DNA of 64,000 nucleotides from Toxonevra muliebris. Its lineage: Eukaryota > Arthropoda > Insecta > Diptera > Pallopteridae. Below are positions 1-9,696 of the stretch, piece after piece (position 1 is the stretch's first letter; each line of letters opens with the position of its first letter). The position numbers and the translations under genes are program-made. The notes beneath the pieces were generated by a model. The model saw only the letters and a program-made list of their open reading frames with translations, was not told the DNA's origin and searched no databases. The stretch covers positions 61,950,079 to 62,014,078 of the forward strand of contig OY829327.1 of the NCBI GenBank assembly GCA_963691655.1, written 5' to 3'.

Positions 1-217
1 CGATTGCTAGAGAATACATTCATATATCACATCAAACTAAAACAAAAAAACAAAAAAAATTGCTCAGAAATTCATACAGCACATATGTAATGAAAGGTAT
101 ATAAAAATTACTTATAATATTTTAAGTGATTATTATATAGTACAAACATAAGTATATCACATTATATATTAGCAGAAAAAACAAAAAAAAAGGGCGTACA
201 AGTTCATATAGCATATA

Positions 218-1505
218 CAGGGTGACAATCGTAAAGTGACGCACACATTTCAGCAGTTATTTTCAAAAGGACGTACTTCCATTAAGTACAATTAAGTGTT
301 AAAATTGCTAAATATATAAGCATTCATTTGAACCCCACCTCATTCAATATAACCTCCTTTAGCCTGCACACATGCCTTCAATCGATCCGGAAATCGTAGG
401 ACTGTTCGCCGCAGGACTTCCTGATCAATTTCAGTCCAGGCTTTCTCTAATGAATTTGTCAGCGACTCCAGACTGTGGTGTTGAGATGCACAAGCCTTAC
501 TCTCTAAAATACTCCAAATAGAGTAGTCCATTGGATTCAAGTCTGGGGAGTATGGTGGCCATTCTTGAGATGTTATGAATCCAGAAAAATTGTCTTTTAT
601 CCATGTTTGCGTTAATTTTGCCATGTGGGAAGGTGCAGAATCTTGCTGGAAAGTTCAGTTTTCATTTCCAAATGTACCTTGGGCCCAGGGAAGAACATGT
701 TCATTTAAAATGCTCCGATAAACAACTTGGTCAATTTTAACACCCTCTTCAACGAATATTAGAGGGGTTCTGGCATTAGCGGAAACTCCAGCCCATACCA
801 TAACGGAAGCTGGCTTTTGAACTCGGCCAACAGTCCTATTTTGTTGCGATTATGATGTTAGCCACATTCGGTCATTTTGCGCATTGAAATGTTGTTCAAC
901 CGTGAAAAATTTTTCATCTGTAAACAAGATATTTTCAACATTTTTTAACACGGAGGAGCGTAGCAACGCCTTGCATCTTTACAGTCGCAAATCTTTCTTT
1001 TTTTGTGTCAGATCTTGAGCTTTTCGGAGCTTGTACGGCTTCAGATTAAGCTTTGATTTTGCAATGATTCGCACTGTTTCACGGTTTACTCCCACTTCCT
1101 TAGCGATTTTTCACATTGAGCGCCTTGGATTTCGCTTGATTCGTTTACGAATTTTTTCTGTTAAACCAGTAGTGGCAACTGTTGAAAATTTTCCCCGGTC
1201 TCTATCTCCAAAACCCCCAGTTTCATTATATCGAATAATAGCTCGGTCTACCGTACGACTTGACAAATTTAAAGCCTTTGCAATTTGACGGCTACTATAA
1301 TTTGCCAAATGAAATTTCATAATTTCACGACGAATATTTTCCTTGTCCATTTTTATGGAAATTTCAAAATGTAATAACAAAAATTCAAATGAAATTAAAA
1401 GCAAAGCCAATGATGAATGAATTTGCTTTTTAAATTAAAGTAACGGTAAATGGCAAAGCTTACTGCAGAGTATTAAACTTGCGTCACTTTACAATTGTCA
1501 CCATG
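218..1505 (-). mobile_element. Tc1/mariner DD37D element, copy 1 (full length, decayed)
   Basis: Complete 1288 bp element. The ends are imperfect terminal inverted repeats of about 26 bp (CAGGGTGACAAT... on the left; its complement ending GTCACCATG on the right), flanked by TA at 216-217 and 1506-1507, the duplication expected for the IS630/Tc1/mariner superfamily. It inserted into a tandem-repeat unit. A truncated second copy lies at 29,733-30,847 in the same orientation and helps to read the broken transposase. The spacing of the catalytic residues places it near the maT/DD37D group (family inference). Confidence 0.9.
340..1351 (-). pseudogene. Mariner DD37D transposase, broken
   Basis: Transposase remnant read on the minus strand from the MDKENIRREI start near 1351. 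The N-terminal helix-turn-helix region (about 85 residues, 1111-1351) is open. Beyond it the frame is interrupted by at least four stop codons where copy 2 has sense codons: after MRKIAKEV is expected (near 1110), in the RLQKCK block, in the LTSSSQQN block and at the Trp of NWTFQQD. The C-terminal part from MAKLTQTW to the end (340-624) is open and holds WPPYSPDLNPMDY, carrying the third catalytic Asp, 37 residues after the second. It cannot encode an active enzyme. The copy-2 comparison makes the stops look like point mutations rather than introns. Confidence 0.88.
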
Positions 1506-1616
1506 TATGTATTAAAAAGTGTATAAAATGTAAAAACTACTTATAATATTTTAAGAGATTGTTATATAGTAAAAACATATATCACATTAAACAATATCAA
1601 AAACAACAACAAAAAA

Positions 1617-2165
1617 ATGGTTAGCAATTCAGATACAAAGAACATTTTTGGGACTGGAAATAAATCAAGTATATCGACAAATCAAAAAATAACAAGGCAG
1701 AAAGTATATTCTTTTATAGATGAATACAAATGTAAAGTCATTTTTGAAATCAGATATCAAAGAAAAAATTTAGAAAAAAACGGTATTCAAAACCAAAAAA
1801 CAGTGCCATATACTCCTCAACAGAATGGCGTTGCTAAATCTTTACTACTCAGTAGTATCGAAACCAAAGTAGACATCGACCGTGTTTACATCTTTATCAG
1901 AAGCATGCAAAGACTTGGTGTGACTTCGGCGAATTTTGAGTGGATTTAATCAACAAATGAGCGCACCAAAGTTGTACGAAGACAAAGTTGCTTGAGACCG
2001 ATTGAAGGAGAGAAGTTTTCAGGTTTCTGGCCAATAAAAGCACAAGGACGCGCGAGTTTGTTTTCAAAAGGACTAAGTAGATAAAAAGTTGCACTTACTG
2101 TCCGACCGAAAACATGATGGCAGACTTACTGATGAAGCCATTGCCAGCAAGGCGGATTCAATTAG
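1617..2165 (+). pseudogene. Ty1/copia pol remnant (integrase joined to RNase H)
   Basis: Two pieces of copia polyprotein lie side by side. The first (about 1700-1845) reads as the end of the integrase core with the diagnostic VPYTPQQNGVA motif. The second (about 1855-2165), in another frame and with stops, resembles the RNase H end: a TVFTSLSEA block, LRRIL, YED, and the terminal TYCPTENMMADLLMKPL, which matches the copia C-terminal pattern. All of the reverse transcriptase between them is missing. No long terminal repeats were found. Strand and family are secure; the exact limits are not. Confidence 0.8.
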
Positions 2166-2216
2166 GCAGGCGTATTGAAAAAAAGTTATTTTATTGCTTT
2201 CAAATTATTGGTAAAT

Positions 2217-2664
2217 GTACACTTCTGATTGGGATTAAAAATCACTTTTTGACTCAAATTTTGTTAATGTGAATTGGGGCGTGCCGCCCTTTCCCGGTTC
2301 GGGTTCTTGTCGCTAAAATTTTTTCAAAAAATAGTACAAATAAATTAAAAAAAAGATATGACTAAAAATGAATACATCATGCATAAATTGCACTTGTGTC
2401 GCCCAAATTAAAAGGTCAAGGTATTTGTATTCAAATCATACTTAAAAAAAGTAAAAAATTCGCGCGAAAAAGAACCAAAATGGCCACCGAATTTAGTGCG
2501 TCATGTATCTATTTAGTTTCTTTTATTTGTTATTTTACTATTTATTAAATACATTTTAATGCCAAAAATCCGTTTTTCGGGAAGGGCCTGCTCTCCCTAA
2601 TTCAAATAAACAAAATTTGGGTCAAAAAAGTGATTTTTAAACAAATTCTCATCAAGAGTGTTCT
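2217..2664. mobile_element. Non-autonomous inverted-repeat element (MITE), ~450 bp
   Basis: Inverted arms of about 80 bp at 2217-2297 and 2575-2664 share AAAAATCACTTTTT, ACTCAAATTTTGTT and a GGGCGTGCC/GGGCCTGC block followed by CTTTCCCG. There is no coding capacity between the arms. The outermost bases are diverged, so no target duplication could be read and the superfamily is unknown. Confidence 0.65.
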
Positions 2665-3445
2665 GAAAAATTCCAAATAATTTTACTGCATTGAATAAAG
2701 ACACTAGTTTGCTTAATATAACATTTCATTACTACAACTTTCTTACACTGATTTTTACATTTTTTTAGTCACAGAGTGACTCATACATTACATATGAAAG
2801 TTAATTACTTAATATTTTTGAAAAAGGACCAATTCAGAAAAAAAAGGACCAGCGGACCAAATGAAAATAAAAGGACCACTTTTGGTCCAAAAGGACCAAA
2901 GTGGCAACCGTGTTCTTGGCTAACATTTTCTATGCCGAATTACTTCGTGAAGAAGGCCTAAGCACAGATTTTCGATTGAATATGTTTGACGCGTTCCAGA
3001 GGGTTGATTTCTATCTTTAAAACGTAGGCAATTCTATTTCATCAATTTGTTTGTATGAAAATTTTTTTCATGTGAGTTACGTTAGTGTGACCACTGAGCA
3101 TATAATCACATAGAGACCTCAAATAGTCAAAAAAGTTGTTTCACTAAAACCTTATAGCCTGACTCCCAATCGTGCTTCGAAGCACTTCGGTAGCATACCA
3201 AACACAATATTGCGTTTGTTTCATTTCAATGTTCCGCATAGTCGTCATTTGAATTTATCAATCATTTTATTTTAGACTGCTGAAGTTTATGCACGGTGGT
3301 GGTTTATGCGCGCAGCAGTGCGTTATTTGAATTGGAATACATGTATGTTGCTTCATATGTGTGTGTGTGTTTGCGTAGGAATAAATAAATGATTTTATAT
3401 TTTAGAAGTTTTGTGTTTTCTCTTGTGAACGCATGATCGTATGTA
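2665..3445. other. Gene-free stretch with a GGACC-rich block and a GT microsatellite
   Basis: About 2822-2910 is a run of AAAAGGACCA-type repeats in both orientations. A short frame follows (about 2910-3020) that reads ...AELLREEGLSTDFRLNMF... before a stop. It looks like coding sequence but I do not recognise it. A (GT)n microsatellite lies near 3357-3371. Nothing else supportable. Confidence 0.4.
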
Positions 3446-3740
3446 AGTTAACGCGATCGACATCAATAAAATTGCTAGTGGCAACAACGCTTAAAGTTTG
3501 TGTGAATTTTACCTCATCAACAACAGCTCAACAGCGCTGATTGCTAAGTCACGCACCAAAATAAATAAGCACCAAAAAAATACCCGCCCGAGGCGCTTGG
3601 TCAGCATATTTAAGGCTTAGGGCTAGGCGTAGCTTTAAATAATGATTGTATTTAGTTTTTAGTCTTGCTTTGATAATAAAACGAGTGAGTTCAGTGAGCA
3701 AAAAAGTAAAAGTGTTATTACTGGTGCCACACCGCACCTA
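3446..3740 (+). repeat. 5' long terminal repeat
   Basis: Starts at AGTTAACGCGATCG and ends near GCACCTA. It matches 5970-6263 almost base for base, with a few substitutions and a length change in an A-run. Polyadenylation-like AATAAA motifs lie inside. Confidence 0.85.
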
Positions 3741-4595
3741 TGATAGGCCATCGGCTAGGGCTCAATGCTAATGGTTCAGGGAAACAGGAACCATTACAAC
3801 AAATGGAGGTGGACCAATCAACACGCGTACGACAACTTACTAATTATCAAAACAACCAAAACCAAAATGTCCAATGGCCAGTACAATTTCAAAATAATCA
3901 AGCAATGAAAAGACCGAATAACGGCACGGCTAGGTTCACGGGACCTAAACACCAAAGAATCAACCACTTGTCAACCACCCAATAGATCAGGAGTACCAAA
4001 CGGAAGCAAATACAGAAGTTGCAGACATTGATGATAACTTAACAGAATACGATCAAATCAATTTTTTAGAGAAAACTCCCTGCTTCCATACATAGAAAGA
4101 ACGATGGCAGACACGGTAATATAATTCTTACTAGATACAGGGGCTTCTAAAAATTATATAAAGCCATTACGAGAACTAAAACATATAGAACCGATAAACC
4201 AAGCCTTTTTAGTGAAGTCACTTCATGGCTTCAATCCAGTAAAACATAAATGTACCATACATATTTTTAACACTAATACTACTTTCTTCATACTGCCAAA
4301 CCTCTCGACATTTGACAGAATAATTGGACTCGATTTACTTAATGAAATAAACGCGACGTTAGACTTTAAAAACAAGGAATTGAAAACCACCACGGATGTC
4401 GAAATTATACAATTTTGGAAGTGTGCCACTGCAAATTTTACAAAAGCAGAAGATATAAAAGTACCTCAAGCTATATCAGACAAATTCCACGAAATGCTAA
4501 GGAACCGAGTGGGGGCCTTTGCAGAGCCTGATGAAGCTCTCCCCTACAATACTAATATCATCGCTACCATCCGAACCGAAAATGAAGAACTCATA
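3740..4595 (+). pseudogene. Gypsy-type gag end and aspartic protease remnant
   Basis: The first open part (3740-3985) is Gln/Asn-rich and resembles the C-terminal end of a gag protein. After a frameshift near 4080 the sequence reads LPYIERTMADT, a TAA stop, then FLLDTGASKNYIKPL: the retroviral-type protease active site DTGA with its usual surroundings. The following 4212-4595 part (IIGLDLLNEINATLDF, then FAEPDEALPYNTN) is the linker that precedes reverse transcriptase in gypsy elements. The frame then runs directly into piggyBac sequence at about 4595, so the reverse transcriptase is lost. At least one frameshift and one stop are present. Confidence 0.8.
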
Positions 4596-5224
4596 TTCTT
4601 CTTCTTCTTATAGATGCAAGCGTAAAGTCAATCGATGGCCAATGGCTTTGTTCTGTAATATGCTTGATATGAGCGCTTTGAATACATTTATTGTGTTTAC
4701 GTCATTATTTCCTGACTGGAACAAAGCTGCGACTAATATTAACAACTTTTTATTAGAGCTTGGAACTGCTCTTGTAAAACCACATATCGCTCAACGATAG
4801 CATATGCCAACAACATCTAATGCAAAAAATATTGTTCAAGAAATTCAGTCAAATCAAAACATTCCTCGTTTATCACCAACAAGAAAAAGAGGTCATTGTT
4901 ATATTTGTACTTCCAAGAACAATCCAAACACTTATGCTACGCGTTGTGAAAAATGTACAAAATACATCTGTCCTCAACACTGATGCTCTATTTGTTCCAG
5001 ATGTACCAATAATAGCTCATGAAATACTTCTTTTTACTATCCAATATATAAATTTTTCAAAATTTCTTCTTTTTCCAATGTTTTTTTCACATACTCTTTT
5101 CTTTTTATATTTTTTATATAAAATCTACGTTTTTTATTCAATAAATATTGCAACGTCACATTGTTTGCCATGTATACAAATGGAACCGATATAGTATACA
5201 CAAATTTGGGACCGGTGAGGGGGG
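4596..5224 (+). pseudogene. piggyBac transposase 3' end with element terminus
   Basis: The translation CKRKVNRWPMALFCNMLD, followed by the FLLELG... block, matches the C-terminal part of the piggyBac (DDE_Tnp_1_7) transposase. After an in-frame TAG (4798-4800) the same frame continues into a cysteine-rich domain, GHCYICTSKNNP...CEKCTKYICPQH, ending at a stop at 4981-4983. That is the zinc-binding C-terminal domain of the family. About 240 bp further the sequence ends in GGGGGG followed by TTAA (5225-5228), the expected piggyBac end and target. The 5' part, including the upstream catalytic Asp residues, is missing; the fragment abuts gypsy sequence at about 4596. Confidence 0.85.
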
Positions 5225-5228
5225 TTAA

Positions 5229-5969
5229 AGTTTTATTAAATAAGAATTTTTACACTTTATAATTAGATATCCTAAGCCTAGTTTAGTATGTAAAAGAATA
5301 ATTTTATATTCAGTCCAGCATAATGGTAGATTCTTCATTTGACCACAGAGAACAATATATCCGATTGCGGTAATCAGTGACTGCCGATCGGAAACTGAAG
5401 CATAACGCTTACAACAAAACTCTGCAGAAAACTTCCCGAGTCTACTTGCGCGCAACAACTCAATGCAGGTTAAACTGCTAATTGCACTACCCGTCCCAGT
5501 CATCTGGAACCACTAACGGTAATTGACGACGGCGTTGTTATCATCAATGATGACACTACTATTGTCAAGTCAAGCGATGGAGACGAACATACCGTTACTG
5601 GAACGATCCTGCTCACTTTTGACGATGAAGTTAAGATAAATAACACTCAATTTAAGAACCTGAAGAGCTATGTGAGGAAATCTCCAGGCCCGGCATGCTG
5701 CAACACTTCTTAACATAACGGGCCATCCAGAAATACTGAGTCTACCGTATCGTCAACGGTGAACATCAACATTGAAAACCTGCGGTACATTGGCGAGATC
5801 GAAAGAGGGCTAACAAGCTTTAATGTTTGTGTTAGCCGCGACCACATTCTTGGTTACGTGCTACATCTCCTCCAAGCTTTATTTAAGACACCAAAGAATT
5901 CGACGTCAACGTGATCTTCTTCAATGGTTTGAAGAAGCCCGAGGACGACCTTCATTTAAGTAGGGGAGG
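5229..5969 (+). pseudogene. 3' internal region of the LTR element, possible env-like remnant
   Basis: Between the piggyBac TTAA and the right LTR there are short coding-like frames (about 5510-5710 and 5750-5900). The richer one contains TVTGTILLTFDDEVKINN and later NINIENLRYIGEIERG. Position before the 3' LTR and general character resemble the third frame of insect errantivirus-type elements, but no diagnostic motif was seen. Several stops and a frameshift break it. Treat the assignment as a guess from position. Confidence 0.35.
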
Positions 5970-6263
5970 AGTTAAAGCGATCGACATCAATAAAATTGCT
6001 AGTGGCAACAACACTTAAAGTTTGTGAGAATTTTGCCTCATCAACAACAGCTCAACAGCGCTGACTGCCAAGTCACGCACCAAAATAAATAAGCAGCAAA
6101 AAATACCCGCCCGAGGCGCTTGGTCACCATATTTAAGGCTTAGGGCTAGGCGTAGCTTTAAATAATGATTGTATTTAGTTTTTAGTCTGGCTTTGATAAT
6201 AAAACGAGTGGGTTCAGTGAGCAAACAAGTAAAAGTGTTATTACTGGTGCCACAAAGCACCTA
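5970..6263 (+). repeat. 3' long terminal repeat
   Basis: Partner of 3446-3740. It begins AGTTAAAGCGATCG right after a purine-rich tract and ends near GCACCTAG. The reading frame on its minus strand is only an antisense reading of the repeat. Confidence 0.85.
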
Positions 6264-6277
6264 GGACAAACTTAATT

Positions 6278-6753
6278 TGTACACTTGAAAGTACGGAATG
6301 TAGAGAACATTTTTTTATTGAAAATGATATTGCGGAACATAAAAATTATGAATAATATTGTGTTATGCACCTACAATTTTATTTTAATGATCATAGCAGC
6401 ATGTAATATAGATCTTCTACATTTTACAATATTTCTAACCAATATTGTCCTAAATTAAGAATCTGAAATTAATTATTCTGTGAGTGAAAATAAGTAATTA
6501 AAGTAAAATCTAAATTTGTATGTACCATTAAGAACAACATTTGTCAACTTTCTGGATTTTTTATTCATTAACTTTTCGTCTCTACTCCAGTGTCAAAAAC
6601 GACACAACCAACAAAAGAAAAAAAAAACACGAACAAAATAGATATTAATAACTAAGAGCTTATTTCTTCAGGAATGCGTTCTTTAAACTATTTCTCCCCT
6701 TAAGGAAATAACTGTGGCTAGGGGGGAATTACGGCACCGGTAATTATATTATA
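6278..6753 (+). repeat. Dispersed repeat 'C', copy 1 left part
   Basis: The same ~450 bp sequence occurs in inverted orientation at about 25,800-26,228. Shared blocks include GAATGTAGAGAACA, TATGCACCTACAATTTTATT, GTGTCAAAAACGACACAACC, ATAGTTTAAAGAACGC (as complement) and AACTGTGGCTAGG. No coding capacity. The right edge is interrupted by the long-inverted-repeat element starting at about 6754. Confidence 0.75.
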
Positions 6754-8814
6754 TAAATTCTTTTTGCGCAAGTATAGGAATTGAAAAATTTATTTAATTT
6801 TATTATGAATTTAATTTAATTTTTTTTTTTTTAATCCTAGATACTAATGCCATTTTTTTCATATGTAAATACTATTTCTCGAGTCGAATCTACTAACATG
6901 TATTTAAATTTGATTTTTTCGGTTCTTAGGCATCAATTGTCAACAAATGTTTTTAATATAGTATTATTTTAATATGTTGTAAGTAAAAATAAAACAAAAG
7001 TTTTGCTGTTTTGAGTTTTTCAGTTTAAAAATTCATTTTTAAAGATGAAAAACTGTGCTACAAAATATAAACGATGTTAGTCGAATCGACTGTCATTAAT
7101 GTTCTAGGGTGTAATGAAAAGGTGACGTTTTCTTGCAATAAAAACATTAGTTTTCTTTAATACTATCATTTTTAGGTACAAAATTTAGTTTTATGACATG
7201 GGGTCATTTTCGCCCCAGGTGAGAGCGAATGTTATGAGCAATAGGGTACAAACGAAAGGTTAAGTACAGCAATACGTATTTTTAGCCACTTGTAATTTTT
7301 TGGTTTTTGTGCCATTTTCACTTAGCCGTTAGCTACCCGACCAATTATAGGAGTTTTGTACCGGGAAAATTAATGCATGATAGGGATTTGTAGCCACTCA
7401 TTTAAAGCAAGTTAGAGGATTTGCATTACTAGTATTATATTACTGTTAAAAGAATCAAAAGTTTATTTATGATTTCAATAAAAGATTACATTAAAAGTGT
7501 CAAAGTATAAAAATTTGAGGCAAAACTTATCCGTACAATGCACAAAATTAGTATTAATAGTATATTAAGGTGCTACCAAAAATTAGATTTCGATATATTT
7601 TATAAAGATTCTCAAAATATTTCGGCTCTAGTGATCTGTCGCACAAAAATTTTTCTAGCGCTACAAAATTTTGTTGTGGTTAAATGGCTTCTTTCAGACC
7701 TTAGTAATAGGGGAAAAATAAAAATCGGGGGGAAAAAAATAACTGTTCGCAGTCTCTCATTATCCAAGCTCCTCATCACTGACCTACTCCCACATGAATT
7801 CCGAAAAAATTCGATAATGAAATGGCGCTATTTTAAAATTTACCTTATGCGACAACCGTAACTGGGCTTTAAATTTCACGGACGGCTACCGACGGATACG
7901 AAACCTTATTTATATGTTAAACAATAGTAGAACTTAAAACCTAGTAAGACACTTTTAAAAACTTATGTAAAAATTGCTTTCTTCATTTTTTGAATGTAAA
8001 AATTACGAATTCTTCAACAAGCTGCCACATACTTATAAAAAGTTGAAATAATCCAATCGCACAACACAAGACTCTGAAAATGTACCTTTATTCACCTAAA
8101 ATCGATACGACCACTTTACACAACGGAATTCTGAAAAATAAACGAAAAATAAAATATCAGTATATACGTTCTAGCGCTACCTTGCTATTCAGTCCTACCA
8201 AAAAAAGTTTAACGTTGAAATTGAAATTTGCGACAGGAAATTTTTTGATTTATGGTATGTCGTGCTAGAATAATTATCCAGACCACTGTTTGTCGTGAGC
8301 TATATTTGTATTTTTGTTGTAACATTTTTCATTTGGTTACTTTTAGCCAAAATAAATTAAATTTTTTACCTAAAAATGATAGTGTTAAAGAAAATTAATG
8401 TTTTTATTCCAAGAAAACGTCAACCTTTCATTACACCCTAGAACATTAATGACAGTCGATTCGACTAGCATCGTTTATATTTTTTAGCACAGTTTTCTCT
8501 CAGTATCTTTTAAAAATGAATTTTTAAACTGAAAAACTCAAAACGGCAAAACTTTTGTTTTATTTTTACTTACAACATATTAAAATAATAGTATATTAAA
8601 ATCACTTGTTGACAATTGATGCCTAAGAACCGAAAAAATCAAATTTAAATACATGTTAGTCGATTCGACTCGAGAAATAGTATTTACATATGAAAAAAAT
8701 GGCATTAGTATCTAGGATTAAAAAAAAAGAAAAATTAAATTAAATTCATAATAAATTAAATAAATTTTTCAATTCCTATATGTATTCATACATCACTTGC
8801 GCAAAAAGAATTTA
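6754..8814. mobile_element. 2.06 kb element with ~440 bp inverted repeats
   Basis: Arms at 6754-7195 and 8363-8814 are inverted copies over roughly 440 bp with a few percent divergence. Both end in AAATTCTTTTTGCGCAAGT. Internally they share palindromic boxes such as TAGTCGAATCGACT and ACTCGAGAAATAGTATTT. One arm has an extra ~20 bp of TATGTATTCATACAT near its tip. The core (7196-8362) has only short frames (7538-7861 and 8080-8268) with no recognisable domain. The architecture is that of a foldback or long-TIR DNA transposon that has lost or never had a transposase. Confidence 0.75.
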
Positions 8815-9246
8815 CACAGGGACATAACAGTTATAACCAATAGTGAATAAAATCACTAAATAATTATTAAATTTTAATTTTTTTTTAAATAAATTTGTTG
8901 CGAATAATTGTTTTAAATGACCGATACTGTTTGTTAAGGTGCTAAGGTGTTATGCGACCCGTGCCTGTTGGATATTTTGGCAGCCAGGGGAGTAACCCCG
9001 GAATGCCAACGGTGGCGGGTCAGTTATCTGAATGCATTAAATTTAATTAATTTGGTGCAATCATTACTGTGGATCAACTTCCGTTGGTTTTTCAGTGTTA
9101 AAAATTAGGCTGTCTGTTTACGGAGCATCTCTGATACCTGGCCGCCTCAGAGAGTAACGGTGGCCTTGCCGTGGTATGCGGCACTGCTGATTCGTGGGGA
9201 TGCACAGCTTCGCCCTTGTAAAACAGGAGGAGCAGGCGACCGGACA

Positions 9247-9501
9247 AAACAGCATGAACGAAACCGAAAAAGAAAAAACCCTCAAAGTTTCTCGAGTCTA
9301 CGACAGAGAGCGCTTCACGGGGAGAGTGGGATTGTAATCTTTGCAACCAACTCTTCGGTGTCAGGGGCTATGAACCCTCCGGCTGAAGTAGGTATGAGTC
9401 TAAACGTCACAAATGTGACTGACATACCTCCTACAGAAGCCGGCGTACTGGGCCCACAACCATCTCGTAGTATGAGAAGCAAATGCAGGAAGATTAGGTA
9501 G
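9247..9501 (+). pseudogene. ORF1 (gag-like) N-terminal fragment
   Basis: Frames here read VYDRERF (upstream frame) and then SGIVIFATNSSVSGAMNPPA...MSLNVTNVTDIPPTEAGVLG. The inverted copy at 40,114-40,365 encodes nearly the same peptide in a single frame starting MNTIEIGKIPNK, which shows this is real coding sequence and that copy 1 carries a frameshift near 9300. Zinc knuckles expected later in ORF1 are not present before the endonuclease begins at about 9740, so the second half of ORF1 is deleted. Confidence 0.65.
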
Positions 9502-9696
9502 ATAAGCAGACTTAAGGAGGCCTCGGCCACTACTCTGGTTGAAGACCCAATTATGGCCAACGTTACAAAGAGGGTATGCTCTGCTGAGGTTACAACAACC
9601 GTTGCAGAAGTTCCTCAGAGAAACCAAGCCGCTTCCTTCAGGCCGCCCAGGTAAAGAGGACGAAGACCGATACTGCCAGCGCTGCCATCTCTTGCA

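Larger units (their letters stand above)
1..1640. repeat. Diverged ~130 bp tandem repeat, split by a mariner copy
   Basis: About three units of an A-rich repeat can be aligned. They share blocks such as TACTTATAATATTTTAAG (near 108 and 1531), TATATCACATTA and an A-run followed by a GCAATTCA/GAAATTCATA block. The middle unit is interrupted at a TA dinucleotide by the element at 218-1505. Joining the flanks across the TA restores a unit resembling its neighbours. The host repeat family is not recognised. Confidence 0.6.
3446..6263 (+). mobile_element. Ty3/gypsy-like LTR element with internal deletion and piggyBac insert
   Basis: Two direct repeats of about 295 bp (3446-3740 and 5970-6263), roughly 93-95% alike by eye, enclose gag/protease remnants, a piggyBac fragment and an unassigned 3' part. 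A purine tract (AGTAGGGGAGG) lies immediately 5' of the right repeat, as expected for a polypurine tract. Reverse transcriptase, RNase H and integrase are absent, so this copy is defective. No clean target-site duplication was seen at the outer ends, and the exact terminal bases are uncertain. Confidence 0.85.

Noticed and set aside
1031..1288. Plus-strand frame of 85 codons
   Set aside because: Antisense of the mariner transposase N-terminal region.
3549..3737. Minus-strand frame within the 5' LTR (and the equal one at 6015-6260)
   Set aside because: It is an antisense reading of a long terminal repeat, present in both LTRs only because the DNA is repeated.
7538..7861. 107-codon frame in the long-TIR element as its transposase
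   Set aside because: Too short, no acidic triad or zinc motif, and the second frame (8080-8268) does not extend it.
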